A DNA stretch of 64,000 nucleotides from Chloroflexota bacterium (GTDB lineage: Bacteria > Chloroflexota > Anaerolineae > Anaerolineales > Villigracilaceae). Made by a program: the position numbers and the translations under genes. The notes under the pieces were generated by a model that searched no databases, was not told the DNA's origin, and saw nothing but the letters and a program-made list of their open reading frames with translations. The stretch spans positions 124,001-188,000 of the forward strand of contig JACAEM010000013.1 in the NCBI GenBank assembly GCA_013388855.1, in the 5' to 3' direction. Shown piece after piece: positions 52,115 to 61,042 of this stretch (position 1 is the first letter of the stretch; each line of letters starts with the position of its first letter).

Positions 52115-53179
52115 ATGACCACCGATATTCAATCCCTTCTGGGCGATAAGGCCGAATCCCTGCTTGGGTTCAGTTCGCCCAAAATCCCCAAAGAGCGCCT
52201 GCACCTGCCGGGTCCCGATTTCATGGACCGCGTGTTCGTGCATTCCGACCGCAACAACCGGGTGTTGAACAATCTGCACTGGATGTACAACCACGGTCGT
52301 CTCGCCGGGACTGGCTACCTCTCAATCCTGCCTGTGGATCAGGGTATCGAGCATTCGGGCGGCGCCAGTTTTGCCAAGAATCCCGATTACTTCGACCCGG
52401 AGAACATCGTCAAACTCGCCATTGAGGGCGGATGCAATGCCGTCGCTTCGACCTACGGTGTGCTTGGTTCCGTTGCCCGGAAGTACGCGCACAAGATTCC
52501 CTTCCTCGTGAAGATCAACCACAACGAATTGCTGACCTATCCCAACAGCTTCGAGCAGATCCTGTTCGGCACGGTCAAGCAGGCGTATGACATGGGAGCA
52601 GCGGCAGTCGGCGCGACGGTCTATTTCGGCTCGGATGATTCCCACCGTGAGATCATCGAAATCGCGGAGGCGTTTGCCCTCGCTCACGAACTGGGTATGG
52701 CGACTGTTCTCTGGTGTTATTTGCGCAACAAAGGCTTCAAAAAGGACAAAGATTACCATGTTTCTGCCGACCTGACCGGTCAGGCGAACCACCTTGGCGT
52801 AACCATGCAGGCGGATATCATCAAGCAGAAACTGCCCGAGAACAATGGCGGTTTTCTGGCGCTGAACACTGGCGATAGCTCCTATGGCAAGCTGGATAAA
52901 CGCATGTACAGCGAATTGGCCAGCGATCACCCCATTGACCTATGCCGCTACCAGGTAGCGAACTGTTACATGGGACGCGTCGGTCTGATCAATAGCGGCG
53001 GCGCTTCCGGTGACAATGACTTTGCCGAAGCCGCGGCGACCGCCGTCATCAACAAACGCGCCGGTGGGCAGGGTCTCATCTCTGGGCGCAAAGCCTTCCA
53101 GCGCCCGATGGCGGAGGGTGTGAAGATTCTGAATACGATCCAGGATGTGTACTTGGATCAGACCATTACAGTAGCGTAG
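52115..53179 (+). CDS. fbaB: Class I fructose-bisphosphate aldolase (DhnA type)
   Basis: Cleaves fructose 1,6-bisphosphate to dihydroxyacetone phosphate and glyceraldehyde 3-phosphate by Schiff-base chemistry. 354 residues. [32 protein letters not shown] and [15 protein letters not shown] are signatures of the FbaB/DhnA family, with the Schiff-base Lys expected in the central barrel. TTGGAG precedes the ATG. It has its own TATAAT promoter. Confidence 0.94.
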   Translation: MTTDIQSLLGDKAESLLGFSSPKIPKERLHLPGPDFMDRVFVHSDRNNRVLNNLHWMYNHGRLAGTGYLSILPVDQGIEHSGGASFAKNPDYFDPENIVKLAIEGGCNAVASTYGVLGSVARKYAHKIPFLVKINHNELLTYPNSFEQILFGTVKQAYDMGAAAVGATVYFGSDDSHREIIEIAEAFALAHELGMATVLWCYLRNKGFKKDKDYHVSADLTGQANHLGVTMQADIIKQKLPENNGGFLALNTGDSSYGKLDKRMYSELASDHPIDLCRYQVANCYMGRVGLINSGGASGDNDFAEAAATAVINKRAGGQGLISGRKAFQRPMAEGVKILNTIQDVYLDQTITVA

Positions 53180-53203
53180 TTGTCCGGTTTCGTAATACGC
53201 AGT

Positions 53204-53737
53204 ATGGACGCTCCAATATTGCAGATCGCGTGTTGGCTCATGCCACAATCTGACCAGGGCGTTACGAAAGAACGGTATACTGTCATTCCCCGCACCGCGA
53301 TCTTTTTGCGGCGCGGGGAATCGTATTTATTGCTCAAAGGGGCGCCAACTAAACGGCTGTGGGCGAACAAGTACAACGGGCTTGGCGGTCACGTGGAACG
53401 GGGGGAGGATGTCCTTTCAGCCGCGAAACGGGAACTGCTTGAAGAGACCGGTCTTACCGCAGACTTGTGGCTGTGCGGCACCTTGATCGTCAACGCAGGC
53501 GAGACGGGGATCGCACTCTATTTCTTCAGCGGGGAATGTGCGGAGGGCGAGCCGCAACCATCCAGGGAAGGGTTAGCCGAATGGATTGAATTCGAGAGAA
53601 TTGGAGAATTGCCGGTGATAGAGGATCTGCCCGTGCTATTGGAAAAAATCCATGCGATGAAGCGCGGCGATCCGCCCTTTAGTGCGCGATCGTATTATGA
53701 TGAAGATGGAAAAATAGTGGTGGAATTTGGAAAATAA
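53204..53737 (+). CDS. Nudix hydrolase
   Basis: Hydrolyses nucleoside diphosphate-linked compounds (substrate unknown). The complete Nudix box GGHVERGEDVLSAAKREL plus LEETG matches GX5EX7REUXEEXGU. About 177 residues. The start is uncertain: a TTG at 53180, ATG 53204 and ATG 53240 are in frame and none has a clear ribosome binding site. 53204 is given as the first ATG. It follows fbaB by 24 bases. Confidence 0.88.
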   Translation: MDAPILQIACWLMPQSDQGVTKERYTVIPRTAIFLRRGESYLLLKGAPTKRLWANKYNGLGGHVERGEDVLSAAKRELLEETGLTADLWLCGTLIVNAGETGIALYFFSGECAEGEPQPSREGLAEWIEFERIGELPVIEDLPVLLEKIHAMKRGDPPFSARSYYDEDGKIVVEFGK

Positions 53738-53740
53738 AAA

Positions 53741-53764
53741 ATCGGGCAGTAGTGACTGCCCGAT
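53741..53764. terminator. Bidirectional terminator
   Basis: ATCGGGCAGT (53741-53750) and ACTGCCCGAT (53755-53764), perfect 10-base stem, loop AGTG. An A run precedes it (T run on the minus strand). Between the Nudix gene and the convergent lipoprotein gene. Confidence 0.8.
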
Positions 53765-53768
53765 TACT

Positions 53769-54545
53769 TTACGGAATATTATATTTTTGCAACTCAATTG
53801 TCTCTGTAAACTCTGTCCCGGTGATATTGCCCTGTCCCTCCGCTTTGACCCATCCTACACCTTTGACATACCAGTACGTGTACGACCCTGAAAACGAAGC
53901 CGGGACGGCAAGCCCCTGCACCTGAATGGTGAAGACGATATTGAGGTCCGTTTGCACTTTCACAGCTTGGAAGGTACCCGCCGGGACGTTGATCGACTCG
54001 GTGCCCACCACTCTGAAAATTGTCTGAGAACTGCCAGTTGCGGTCGCGGGCGAACCGGCAATATCCATCTTGCCTTCGAATTCAAGGTCATGTCTCCATT
54101 CATCACCCTGGTTCATTGCAAGCGGATAGGTAACGCCATCTACATTTTTAACTTCGAACGTGAAATCCATATCCTGCGAACTCAACGTTGCGGCAGAGAG
54201 TCCACCGAGTTGCAGGGCGGTCAACCCATTTTCCTGGCAGCCCCATTCCTGTGTGCGGGTCAACGTATCAAATTGCGATGTCAGCGTGAATCCGTCACTT
54301 CTTACTGCGGAGATTGTGTCGGTAAATTCATACTTCCCGGCAGGGCCGCCTGTGCTTTCGTACGTCCACGTTGCACCCTGGATGACGGGATAATAGTCAT
54401 TGGCGCAGTTACCGGTGACAGTGGTGTTGCTTTCGGAACCTCCCTGATTCGAATTATTGCCATTGGCTGAACAGGCTGTAATCAGACTCAACGCAAAAAA
54501 CAGGCTCAACAATTCTCTTGTCTTTTTCCACTTCATCAGACGCAT
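53769..54545 (-). CDS. Lipoprotein of unknown function
   Basis: 258 residues. The signal ends SLITACSAN (lipobox Cys), followed by a Ser/Asn-rich linker and a beta-rich domain with GATWTYESTGG, MNQGDEWRHDLEFEGKM, INVPAGTFQAVKV and the ending KGVGWVKAEGQG. Such DUF3108-like repeats occur in exported proteins of unknown role. ATG 54545 is given; 54536 is the alternative and 54554 is a TTG. It lies next to the kinase gene and may share its transcript. Confidence 0.75.
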   Translation of the reverse strand: MRLMKWKKTRELLSLFFALSLITACSANGNNSNQGGSESNTTVTGNCANDYYPVIQGATWTYESTGGPAGKYEFTDTISAVRSDGFTLTSQFDTLTRTQEWGCQENGLTALQLGGLSAATLSSQDMDFTFEVKNVDGVTYPLAMNQGDEWRHDLEFEGKMDIAGSPATATGSSQTIFRVVGTESINVPAGTFQAVKVQTDLNIVFTIQVQGLAVPASFSGSYTYWYVKGVGWVKAEGQGNITGTEFTETIELQKYNIP

Positions 54546-54550
54546 ACCTC

Positions 54551-55720
54551 TCAAGACCTTAATTTTTTCAATGTCAATGTAAACGTACTTCCCTTGCCAG
54601 GCTCGCTTTCCACGTCGATATTGCCCTGGTGTTGCTGGATGACCTGGCGTGTGATGGCGAGTCCCAGCCCGATTCCGCCGAAGAGATCGTCGCCGCTTCG
54701 TTCGAGGTGGTAGAAACGGTCAAAGATGCGCGGCAGGTTTTCCTTGGTGATGCCAATGCCATGATCCTCCACCGCGATACGTACATGTTCATTCTCCTCG
54801 TACAGGCGGATCAAAACATCCCCACCTTTGGGGCTGAACTTGATGGCGTTGTCCACGAGTGCCATGAGGGCGCGCTCGAGGGATTTTGAGTCGCCTGAAA
54901 CCGGTGGCAGACCCGGGCTTGGTACGAGGCGCAAGTTTACGTTCCGTTCTTTTGCCTTTGGGTCGTACCGGGCAAACACCTGTCTGGCAATCTCGTTCAT
55001 GTCCACCACTTGAAATTCAGGGAGGACGAGTTCCATCTCTTGCAGGAACAGGATGTCGTTGACGAGGGCCGCAATTTGCTGGACGTTGCGCGCCACCGTA
55101 TCGATCCCAGCTGCGAGTTGGTCTCCGCTAATGATGCCTCTTTGCAGCATCTGGAGATATCCCGTGGCGATCATAAGCGGCGTGCGGAGTTCGTGGCCGA
55201 TGTTGGTGAGGAACTCGCGCCGCGCCAGGTCCTGCTCGGCGAGTTTCTGGTAGGCATCTGCCAGTTCACTAGCGCGCATGCGCAGGTCGTCTACTGCCAT
55301 CTGATCATTGGCGCGCAGGCGATTGCTGATCTCACTGACCATTGCCATGGCAATGGAACTGCTGTTATGCAGGACGCGGTCGAAGGCGGCTTTGTCGAGT
55401 TCGAGCGTTGTCAGTGAGGTCTTGGCAGAGACGGTGGCGGCGCGCGGCGCATTATGGATAAGCGCCATCTCGCCGAAAAAATCGCCAGGACCGAGGGTCT
55501 TGAGCAAACGTTCCTCGTTGTTGTTGATGTTCTTTGATACCTCCACTTCGCCTTCGAGGATCATGTAAAAGCGATCTTCGATGGCGTCTTCGCGGCAAAG
55601 GATGGAGCCGGGGGCATAAGAACGCACGCGGCTGTTGGCGATGAGTTCTTCGATCTCGTCGGGTTTGATGCCCGGGAAGGCCCGGGGAATGATTCGAGAG
55701 GGGGCTCGGCGGGTGGTCAT
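54551..55720 (-). CDS. Histidine kinase with cyclic-nucleotide-binding domain
   Basis: 389-residue soluble sensor kinase. Residues about 10-130 are a Crp/cNMP-binding-type domain (YAPGSILCREDAIEDRFY, GPGDFFGEMALIHNAPRAATV). Then come HisKA with FLTNIGHELRTPLMIA (His acceptor) and HATPase with ALVDNAIKFSPKGG, VEDHGIGITKENLPRIFDRF and GGIGLGLAITRQVIQQHQG. ATG 55720 (MTTRRAPSR) is chosen; GGAG lies 11 bases upstream. No response regulator is adjacent. Cyclic nucleotide binding is predicted from the fold, not proven. Confidence 0.92.
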   Translation of the reverse strand: MTTRRAPSRIIPRAFPGIKPDEIEELIANSRVRSYAPGSILCREDAIEDRFYMILEGEVEVSKNINNNEERLLKTLGPGDFFGEMALIHNAPRAATVSAKTSLTTLELDKAAFDRVLHNSSSIAMAMVSEISNRLRANDQMAVDDLRMRASELADAYQKLAEQDLARREFLTNIGHELRTPLMIATGYLQMLQRGIISGDQLAAGIDTVARNVQQIAALVNDILFLQEMELVLPEFQVVDMNEIARQVFARYDPKAKERNVNLRLVPSPGLPPVSGDSKSLERALMALVDNAIKFSPKGGDVLIRLYEENEHVRIAVEDHGIGITKENLPRIFDRFYHLERSGDDLFGGIGLGLAITRQVIQQHQGNIDVESEPGKGSTFTLTLKKLRS

Positions 55721-55828
55721 ATTTATAGACGCTCCAATTGCTGGATGAGCAATTCTAGCATGACGGCGAAACGAAATTATTGACCCATTGATACTAACAG
55801 GAAATTGCAAGGAAGAAAGGCGGCTGTT

Positions 55829-56317
55829 CTATTTGATTTTGTACCCGATCATGCGCAGAAAATCTTTGCGCCAGGCGATGCCTTCCTCGTCCTCGATGCC
55901 CTGTGGGGAGAAACCGTCCACCACACCGAGGATGCCGCGTCCCTGTCCAGTTTGCGCGACGAGCACCTCCGTCGGGTTGGCAGTGGCGCAAAAGACGCGC
56001 GCCACTTCAGGGACATTTTTGACCGCGTTCAACACATTGATGGGATAATAGCCCTCGCCAAGAAACAGGATGAACGAGTGCCCCGCGCCGATGGCTGTGG
56101 CGTTCTTCTTTGCCAGTTCAATCATGGCTTCGTCTGTTCCTGTCCAGCGAATGAGGCACTTCCCCGACGCCTCGCAGAACGCCAGCCCGAACTTGATGCC
56201 CGGCACCGCTCCGACCAGCGCCTCGTGAATGTCTTCGACGGTTTTGATGAAATGGGATTGCCCGAGAATGAAGTTGATCGTTTCGGGCTTTTCGATTGTG
56301 ACAGTCTGGATGTCCAT
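55829..56317 (-). CDS. Adenosine-specific kinase family protein
   Basis: 162-residue member of the DUF355/adenosine-specific kinase family (archaeal prototype crystallised with nucleotide). FILGQSHFIKTVEDIHEALV, GIKFGLAFCEASGKCLIRWTG, GAGHSFILFLGEGYYPINVL and AQTGQGRGILGVVDGFSP are the hallmarks. The bacterial activity is inferred. ATG 56317 (MDIQTVTIEKP) with GAGCGAGAG upstream is chosen over the longer form to 56440. Confidence 0.88.
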   Translation of the reverse strand: MDIQTVTIEKPETINFILGQSHFIKTVEDIHEALVGAVPGIKFGLAFCEASGKCLIRWTGTDEAMIELAKKNATAIGAGHSFILFLGEGYYPINVLNAVKNVPEVARVFCATANPTEVLVAQTGQGRGILGVVDGFSPQGIEDEEGIAWRKDFLRMIGYKIK

Positions 56318-56510
56318 GCTCTCGCTCCATTTATGGATTGGATAATTCCATGATACAACAAAATTCAGGAAAATAGACTCTATTTCATGTCGTTGCGGAG
56401 CGGTCCTTGTCTGCCCGAGGCAAAGTGGTGGATGGTTCATTGATTAAATTTATTTACTAACCGGCAGGTTGCTTCTTCCGTCCCGGAAAGCCGTCTCGCA
56501 AGGACAAACA

Positions 56511-57284
56511 TTATTTCGGAAGCCATGGGAAAAATGCGTTCGTTCTTCGCATATAATCTTCATATCCGGGCTTGAGCCTCATCGTTCGCTCAAGCATTGT
56601 CATCCCCGAGACTTTTGTCAGCAAATAGGTCATGAGCATGGGAGAGAATATTGTCCACCAAGAACCGGATGCAAGGGCGAAGATATAATATCCCCACCAT
56701 ACTATGGCTTCGCCGAAGTAATTGGGGTGACGGGTGAATCTCCACAAGCCGGTTGTGAGTAACTTCCCTTTGTTGGCGGATTTTCGTTTGAAAAGCGCAA
56801 GTTGTAAGTCGCCAATGACCTCGAATAAGAATCCAGCAATCCAGGCCACTGTACCGATCAAATCGAGCGGAGTCAATATTGCTGGAAATCCTGAGGTTTG
56901 TGCTGTGATTAGTGGAGCGCTGATGAGCCACATCAAAACACCTTGCAACAGAAACACTTGAAAGAACGAAACCCACCACCAGCGCGGTCCGTTTTTCTCG
57001 CGCCATTTGGCGTAGCGGAAATCCTCCGGCTTGCCCCAGTTGCGAATGCCGATATGCAATGCCAGCCGCAAGTCCCAAATCGTGACCAGCACCGCGACCA
57101 ATTGCTTGCGCGGAATATATCCCTGCGCGAGCGAAAATGCCAGCCATGCAACGATGACAAATCCGACGCTCCAGAAAATATCCACGATGCTTGAGTTCTT
57201 AAGCGCGAGGCTCAACAGCCATAGAAATGTCATCATTCCCAAAATGATGATACCTACCAAGAGAAAAAGATTTACAAAAGGCAT
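56511..57284 (-). CDS. DUF1295 / steroid 5-alpha reductase-like membrane protein
   Basis: 257-residue integral membrane protein with about seven helices. RFTRHPNYFGEAIVWWGYYIFA is the diagnostic C-terminal motif of the DUF1295/isoprenylcysteine methyltransferase-like fold, and SIVDIFWSVGFVIVAWLAF the N-terminal one. The reaction is unknown; related proteins reduce double bonds or methylate prenyl groups. It lies two bases after rsmD. Confidence 0.87.
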   Translation of the reverse strand: MPFVNLFLLVGIIILGMMTFLWLLSLALKNSSIVDIFWSVGFVIVAWLAFSLAQGYIPRKQLVAVLVTIWDLRLALHIGIRNWGKPEDFRYAKWREKNGPRWWWVSFFQVFLLQGVLMWLISAPLITAQTSGFPAILTPLDLIGTVAWIAGFLFEVIGDLQLALFKRKSANKGKLLTTGLWRFTRHPNYFGEAIVWWGYYIFALASGSWWTIFSPMLMTYLLTKVSGMTMLERTMRLKPGYEDYMRRTNAFFPWLPK

Positions 57285-57286
57285 GA

Positions 57287-57847
57287 TTATTTTTCCTTAC
57301 GTTGATAGAACACTAATAATGTTGTCCCATATTTGCGGTTATCAAACTCTTCCAAATTCTCCAGTTTCAACTCTTTGTATTCCTTCGGGTCGATTTGTGC
57401 AATTGCCCAGCCATCGTCGCTCAGCCAGCCGATGTTTTCATCAAGCAATTCCAGCGCCTTTTCCCACATACCCTGATATTGAGGCGGTGCGATATAAATG
57501 TATTCAAATCGCTTATCAGGCGCCGCGCTGAGGTATGAGAACGCATCCGCGCGGCGGATCTCAGCCTGCGATTGAAATCCACAATGCCCCACATTGAATT
57601 TCATCGTTTCGATGGGTGCGCGGTGCAAGTCCGAGAAACGCACAAACGCCGCGCCGCGGCTCAATGCCTCGATGCCCACCGCACCCGTGCCGCCGAACAG
57701 GTCCCACCAATTGGCGTTGACCACATCCGTGGCAAGGATGTTGAATAACGCCTCCTTGGTGCGGTCTGTAATCGGGCGCGTGGTATCACCCGGCACCGCC
57801 TTGAGTTTGCGCCCTTTTGCCTTGCCTGCGATGACTCGTAAACTCAT
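57287..57847 (-). CDS. rsmD: 16S rRNA (guanine966-N2)-methyltransferase RsmD-like
   Basis: 186-residue class I methyltransferase. LRVIAGKAKGRKLKAVPG and TRPITDRTKEALFNIL are the RsmD N-terminus, and LFGGTGAVGIEALSRGA is motif I. The catalytic motif IV reads YIYIAPPQYQ where most RsmD have DPPY, so the Asp is replaced by Ala. The overall family is clear, activity less so. The ATG overlaps the preceding gene by four bases. Confidence 0.88.
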   Translation of the reverse strand: MSLRVIAGKAKGRKLKAVPGDTTRPITDRTKEALFNILATDVVNANWWDLFGGTGAVGIEALSRGAAFVRFSDLHRAPIETMKFNVGHCGFQSQAEIRRADAFSYLSAAPDKRFEYIYIAPPQYQGMWEKALELLDENIGWLSDDGWAIAQIDPKEYKELKLENLEEFDNRKYGTTLLVFYQRKEK

Positions 57848-58848
57848 GCCTCACTCCCAACCCTTCCATCGAAAGTAATGAGAGCATTTCTCGCCGCCAT
57901 CAGATTCCCATGTGACGCAATGATTGGAACGACGCATCCTGTACCAAGCATGAATCGTTTCCCCCTTGTTTGCCGGATGGCATCCGCCGCCTCGTTCTGG
58001 ACTTCGACTTGGTCTCCGTACACAAGCGTGCCCTGCCTCATACCGCCGCACACGATGCCATCGAAAAGTTGTTGTGCTTCCGTCAACGACGGGAAGGTCT
58101 CACGGTCATGCCAGTTGACGATCTGGAACTTGTAAGAATTCAACAGAGAAAAGTAAACGTCGCGTCCGTGCAGATGGAGCAGGTTGCACCAAAGTTCGCT
58201 CGATGGCTCCAACACTTTTTGGTCGAATGGAATGCCGAAGGTTTTGTATTCATCGATGGTCAATAAACTGGCTTGTGCATGTTGAATGGCATAAAAGACT
58301 CCGTCGATGCCGGTGCCGAGACAGGCTTCCACAAAGCGGCGCGTCGTTTCGGCGATGGTAGCGAGTCCCTTCATCACGGCTTCAGGATACAGGCGCAGGT
58401 GAGAGATCAATGTTTCGTTGCTTGCTAGGTTCTTTGCCATTGCCAGCGGACTGAACACGGTCTGGAGTAGGGGAGTCTCCGGGTTGAGTCTCGCGCGGAT
58501 TAAACGGAGGCAGGCTAACTGTCCTGCGAGATGCGGCGCTTTCGAGTCCAGCACGGGGAGTTTTTCCCAATCCCTCGGGTCGTGGATGACGCGCTTGGTG
58601 TATTGACGTGTCCCCTCGGTGTGACCGCGCCATTCGTCTTCCGCACCCCAATCGCGGATGGAAAAAGAGGAGGCAGGGGTTACTTTGACGAGGTCGAAAT
58701 CGTAGATGCTTTGAAAATGAAGTGTGGTTTTGGCAAGTGTTTCGGGCGTTTGGTCGTCAACAGGGAAGTGCCGCCATAGTGCGATGGGTGGTCGGTCGAG
58801 CAATTCACCTCGCATAGATGCCTGGATACGTTCTTTATGTGTGTTCAT
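57844..58848 (-). CDS. Uroporphyrinogen decarboxylase-family protein (not a clear HemE)
   Basis: 334 residues of the URO-D superfamily barrel. The N-terminal region (MRGELLDRPPIALWRHFPVDDQTPE, YDFDLVKVTPASSF) and the later LHLHGRDVYFSLLNSYKFQI and GTGCVVP fit this superfamily, which also contains corrinoid-dependent methyltransferases such as MtaA/CmuA. The HemE active-site motif RQAGRYLPEY is absent, so tetrapyrrole decarboxylation is doubtful. It sits in a seven-gene coupled operon. Confidence 0.82.
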   Translation of the reverse strand: MNTHKERIQASMRGELLDRPPIALWRHFPVDDQTPETLAKTTLHFQSIYDFDLVKVTPASSFSIRDWGAEDEWRGHTEGTRQYTKRVIHDPRDWEKLPVLDSKAPHLAGQLACLRLIRARLNPETPLLQTVFSPLAMAKNLASNETLISHLRLYPEAVMKGLATIAETTRRFVEACLGTGIDGVFYAIQHAQASLLTIDEYKTFGIPFDQKVLEPSSELWCNLLHLHGRDVYFSLLNSYKFQIVNWHDRETFPSLTEAQQLFDGIVCGGMRQGTLVYGDQVEVQNEAADAIRQTRGKRFMLGTGCVVPIIASHGNLMAARNALITFDGRVGSEA

Positions 58849-60416
58849 GGGATTTGTTTGATGACACAGAATGTCGCGTTGCCGCGAGTAACTCGGATGA
58901 TTTCCGGCGCGTCCTTAAAGATTTTACGGTCTTCGTTCGTCCGCGAATTGACGAGGATAAAATCACCAGTCCTCACATCCTTGAGCGCGCCTTTCAGTTC
59001 AAGGGCGTTGATGTTGTCGTTCGCATAATATGCCGCGATATACGCTTCGCGGTTGACGTACAAGTTAAGGAGTTCTGTGTACTCTTGGTTGATTTTTCCT
59101 ACGGCTTCCTTATAGCAGGTAAGCCAATATTCGGTTTCGTATTCGCGAAACACCTTACCGGTTCCGCCAACGAGGGAATTGTAGTATGCGTACTCATAGG
59201 GGTGAAGATACGCAATGCCAATCAGTCCTGGGAGTAGGAGAATTGCTACAATTCCTGCGCGTAGCCAAATTGATGAAAACTTAGCAAACAGAAATTCAAA
59301 TACAAATCCTGTCGCAATGAAGATTGGCGGGATGATGAACATGAAATGACGCAAACCGTCGTACATCGACGGTTTGCGCAGGATCACATACGCGACCGGA
59401 AGAATGAACCAGAATAAGACCAGCGAAAGTGAGACAATTCCAATTGCGTTTTTTTGTCTTTGTAGTTTCAGATAACCGAGTGCGAGTCCAGCCCCGAAGA
59501 GGAGCCAGACCGGTTCGGTCAGTGTGGCAAAGAGCATGAAAGGCAGGTAACTACGCGGTAATCCACCGGCTGGATAGACTTCACCGCCAAACAACACCGG
59601 CAATTCCGTCGGGTTGTCGGACATGAAGCGCAGGACTTCTATGAAGTTGCTAACCGGTGATTGCCACAAGTAGGGCCAGGCGGCGAACATGACGAGGGTG
59701 GCAATCACACCATATAAAGCAAAAGGCGGAAGAATCTTTTTAAATTGTTTGCCAAATCGATAAACTGCATACACCCCGACTACCAATCCTGCCAGCGGAC
59801 CGAGAATACGAATGGAAGCGGCGATTCCCAATAGGATGGCGGGAGGGACCGCTGAAATAAGTTTTTGCCTTGCATTGATCGTTTTGTCTGCCCATCGGTC
59901 GATCATCTCAAACCCCAGACAGATCGAGCCGAGAAAGAATGTCAGAAACGAAGGGTCTTTCGGGTTGATGAAGGCATGTCCCCACAGGAGCGGTTGCCAT
60001 GCAAACAACACGGAGGCGGCGAACGCGGCAGACGGCTTTACCCAACGAGTCAAGATGCGATAGAGGAAATACACGCCCAGTTGGAAGAAAAGGAAATTAA
60101 CCAAGTGCCATGCAGAGGCTTCGTCGAGACCGGATTTTTCCAGCAGGTGGACCGGTCCGCGCGCAAGCAGGAGATAAGCGGGTCCGCGTGTCTTGTGATC
60201 TGTTCCGCTGGGTCCGAAGGAATTTTCGAGGTCGAAATGTCCGCTGAACCACTCGTGCGGGGAGTAGGCATATCCAAGCGCGTCGGCGTACTGGTAAAAA
60301 TAAGGCTCGTCCCATGAAAGACCGTAATTGCGAAACAGAAACAACGCGCCAAGGATGTTGACGGCTAACAGAAGAAGGATCGGTTTTTGAATCAACTTTT
60401 GGAAGAACGAATTCAT
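58845..60416 (-). CDS. Polytopic glycosyltransferase, GT39-like
   Basis: 523 residues with about eleven helices. The first loop LSWDEPYFYQYADALG carries the acidic residues of PMT/GT39-like GT-C enzymes, and HAFINPKDPSFLTFFLGSI is another recurring motif in this family. Several Chloroflexi paralogues exist in the window. It would transfer a sugar from a lipid donor; donor and acceptor unknown. Coupled by ATGA overlaps on both sides. Confidence 0.82.
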   Translation of the reverse strand: MNSFFQKLIQKPILLLLAVNILGALFLFRNYGLSWDEPYFYQYADALGYAYSPHEWFSGHFDLENSFGPSGTDHKTRGPAYLLLARGPVHLLEKSGLDEASAWHLVNFLFFQLGVYFLYRILTRWVKPSAAFAASVLFAWQPLLWGHAFINPKDPSFLTFFLGSICLGFEMIDRWADKTINARQKLISAVPPAILLGIAASIRILGPLAGLVVGVYAVYRFGKQFKKILPPFALYGVIATLVMFAAWPYLWQSPVSNFIEVLRFMSDNPTELPVLFGGEVYPAGGLPRSYLPFMLFATLTEPVWLLFGAGLALGYLKLQRQKNAIGIVSLSLVLFWFILPVAYVILRKPSMYDGLRHFMFIIPPIFIATGFVFEFLFAKFSSIWLRAGIVAILLLPGLIGIAYLHPYEYAYYNSLVGGTGKVFREYETEYWLTCYKEAVGKINQEYTELLNLYVNREAYIAAYYANDNINALELKGALKDVRTGDFILVNSRTNEDRKIFKDAPEIIRVTRGNATFCVIKQIP

Positions 60417-61042
60417 AGCATCGGATTGCCGATAATATCGAAAGCTTTGATCTCCGCCGCAGCGCAGGGCGTGGACGGATACTCGTCCGCGAAGAGGGTC
60501 CAGATCATGCTGTCTGTTGGATTCCCATGAGCAAAGCCAAGACGCCGCCGCGTGGCTTCATGGACATACCCCAATTTGCGCGGCACGGCGGCGCTGGCGG
60601 GATTTTTCGCCGAGCAATGGATTTCCATGCGTTCGACATGATGAAGTTCAAATGCCACCTTGGTCAATGCTGCGGTGGCTTCGGTGATCAAGCCCTGGTT
60701 GATGAAATCCTTGTGGAGCCAGTAGCCGATTTCGAGCGCGTTCCCGCTCAGGCGCGTGTGCAGACCCGTCCCACCCAATACACGCGTTTCATCGCGGGGG
60801 AAGATGCCATAAACGAAATCCTCGTTGCGGTCGAACCTGCCGCGGAACCTGCGAATGAGTTGCACTTTTTGCTCGACGGTTTGCGGCTCGTCTGCCGCCC
60901 ACTCCATGAAAGGGATCAGGTGTTCCCTGCTCTCTGCGATGGCTTTTTGCATCAACGGAGCGTCTTTTGGCTCCCAACAGCGAAGGACAAGCCGTTTCGT
61001 CTCGATTCGATATACCGGGTTGACAATATTAAGTCCGCTCAT
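60413..61042 (-). CDS. GNAT acetyltransferase, RimJ/RimL type
   Basis: 209 residues. RLVLRCWEPKDAPLMQKAIAES, GTGLHTRLSGNALEIGYWLHKDFINQGLITEAT and NPASAAVPRKLGYVHEATRR match ribosomal-protein-type N-acetyltransferases that use acetyl-CoA. Substrate unknown (protein N-terminus or small molecule). Coupled to neighbours by four-base overlaps. Confidence 0.88.
   Translation of the reverse strand: MSGLNIVNPVYRIETKRLVLRCWEPKDAPLMQKAIAESREHLIPFMEWAADEPQTVEQKVQLIRRFRGRFDRNEDFVYGIFPRDETRVLGGTGLHTRLSGNALEIGYWLHKDFINQGLITEATAALTKVAFELHHVERMEIHCSAKNPASAAVPRKLGYVHEATRRRLGFAHGNPTDSMIWTLFADEYPSTPCAAAEIKAFDIIGNPML

Noticed and set aside
57844-58848. Genuine HemE
   Set aside because: The essential RQAGRYLPEY motif is absent.
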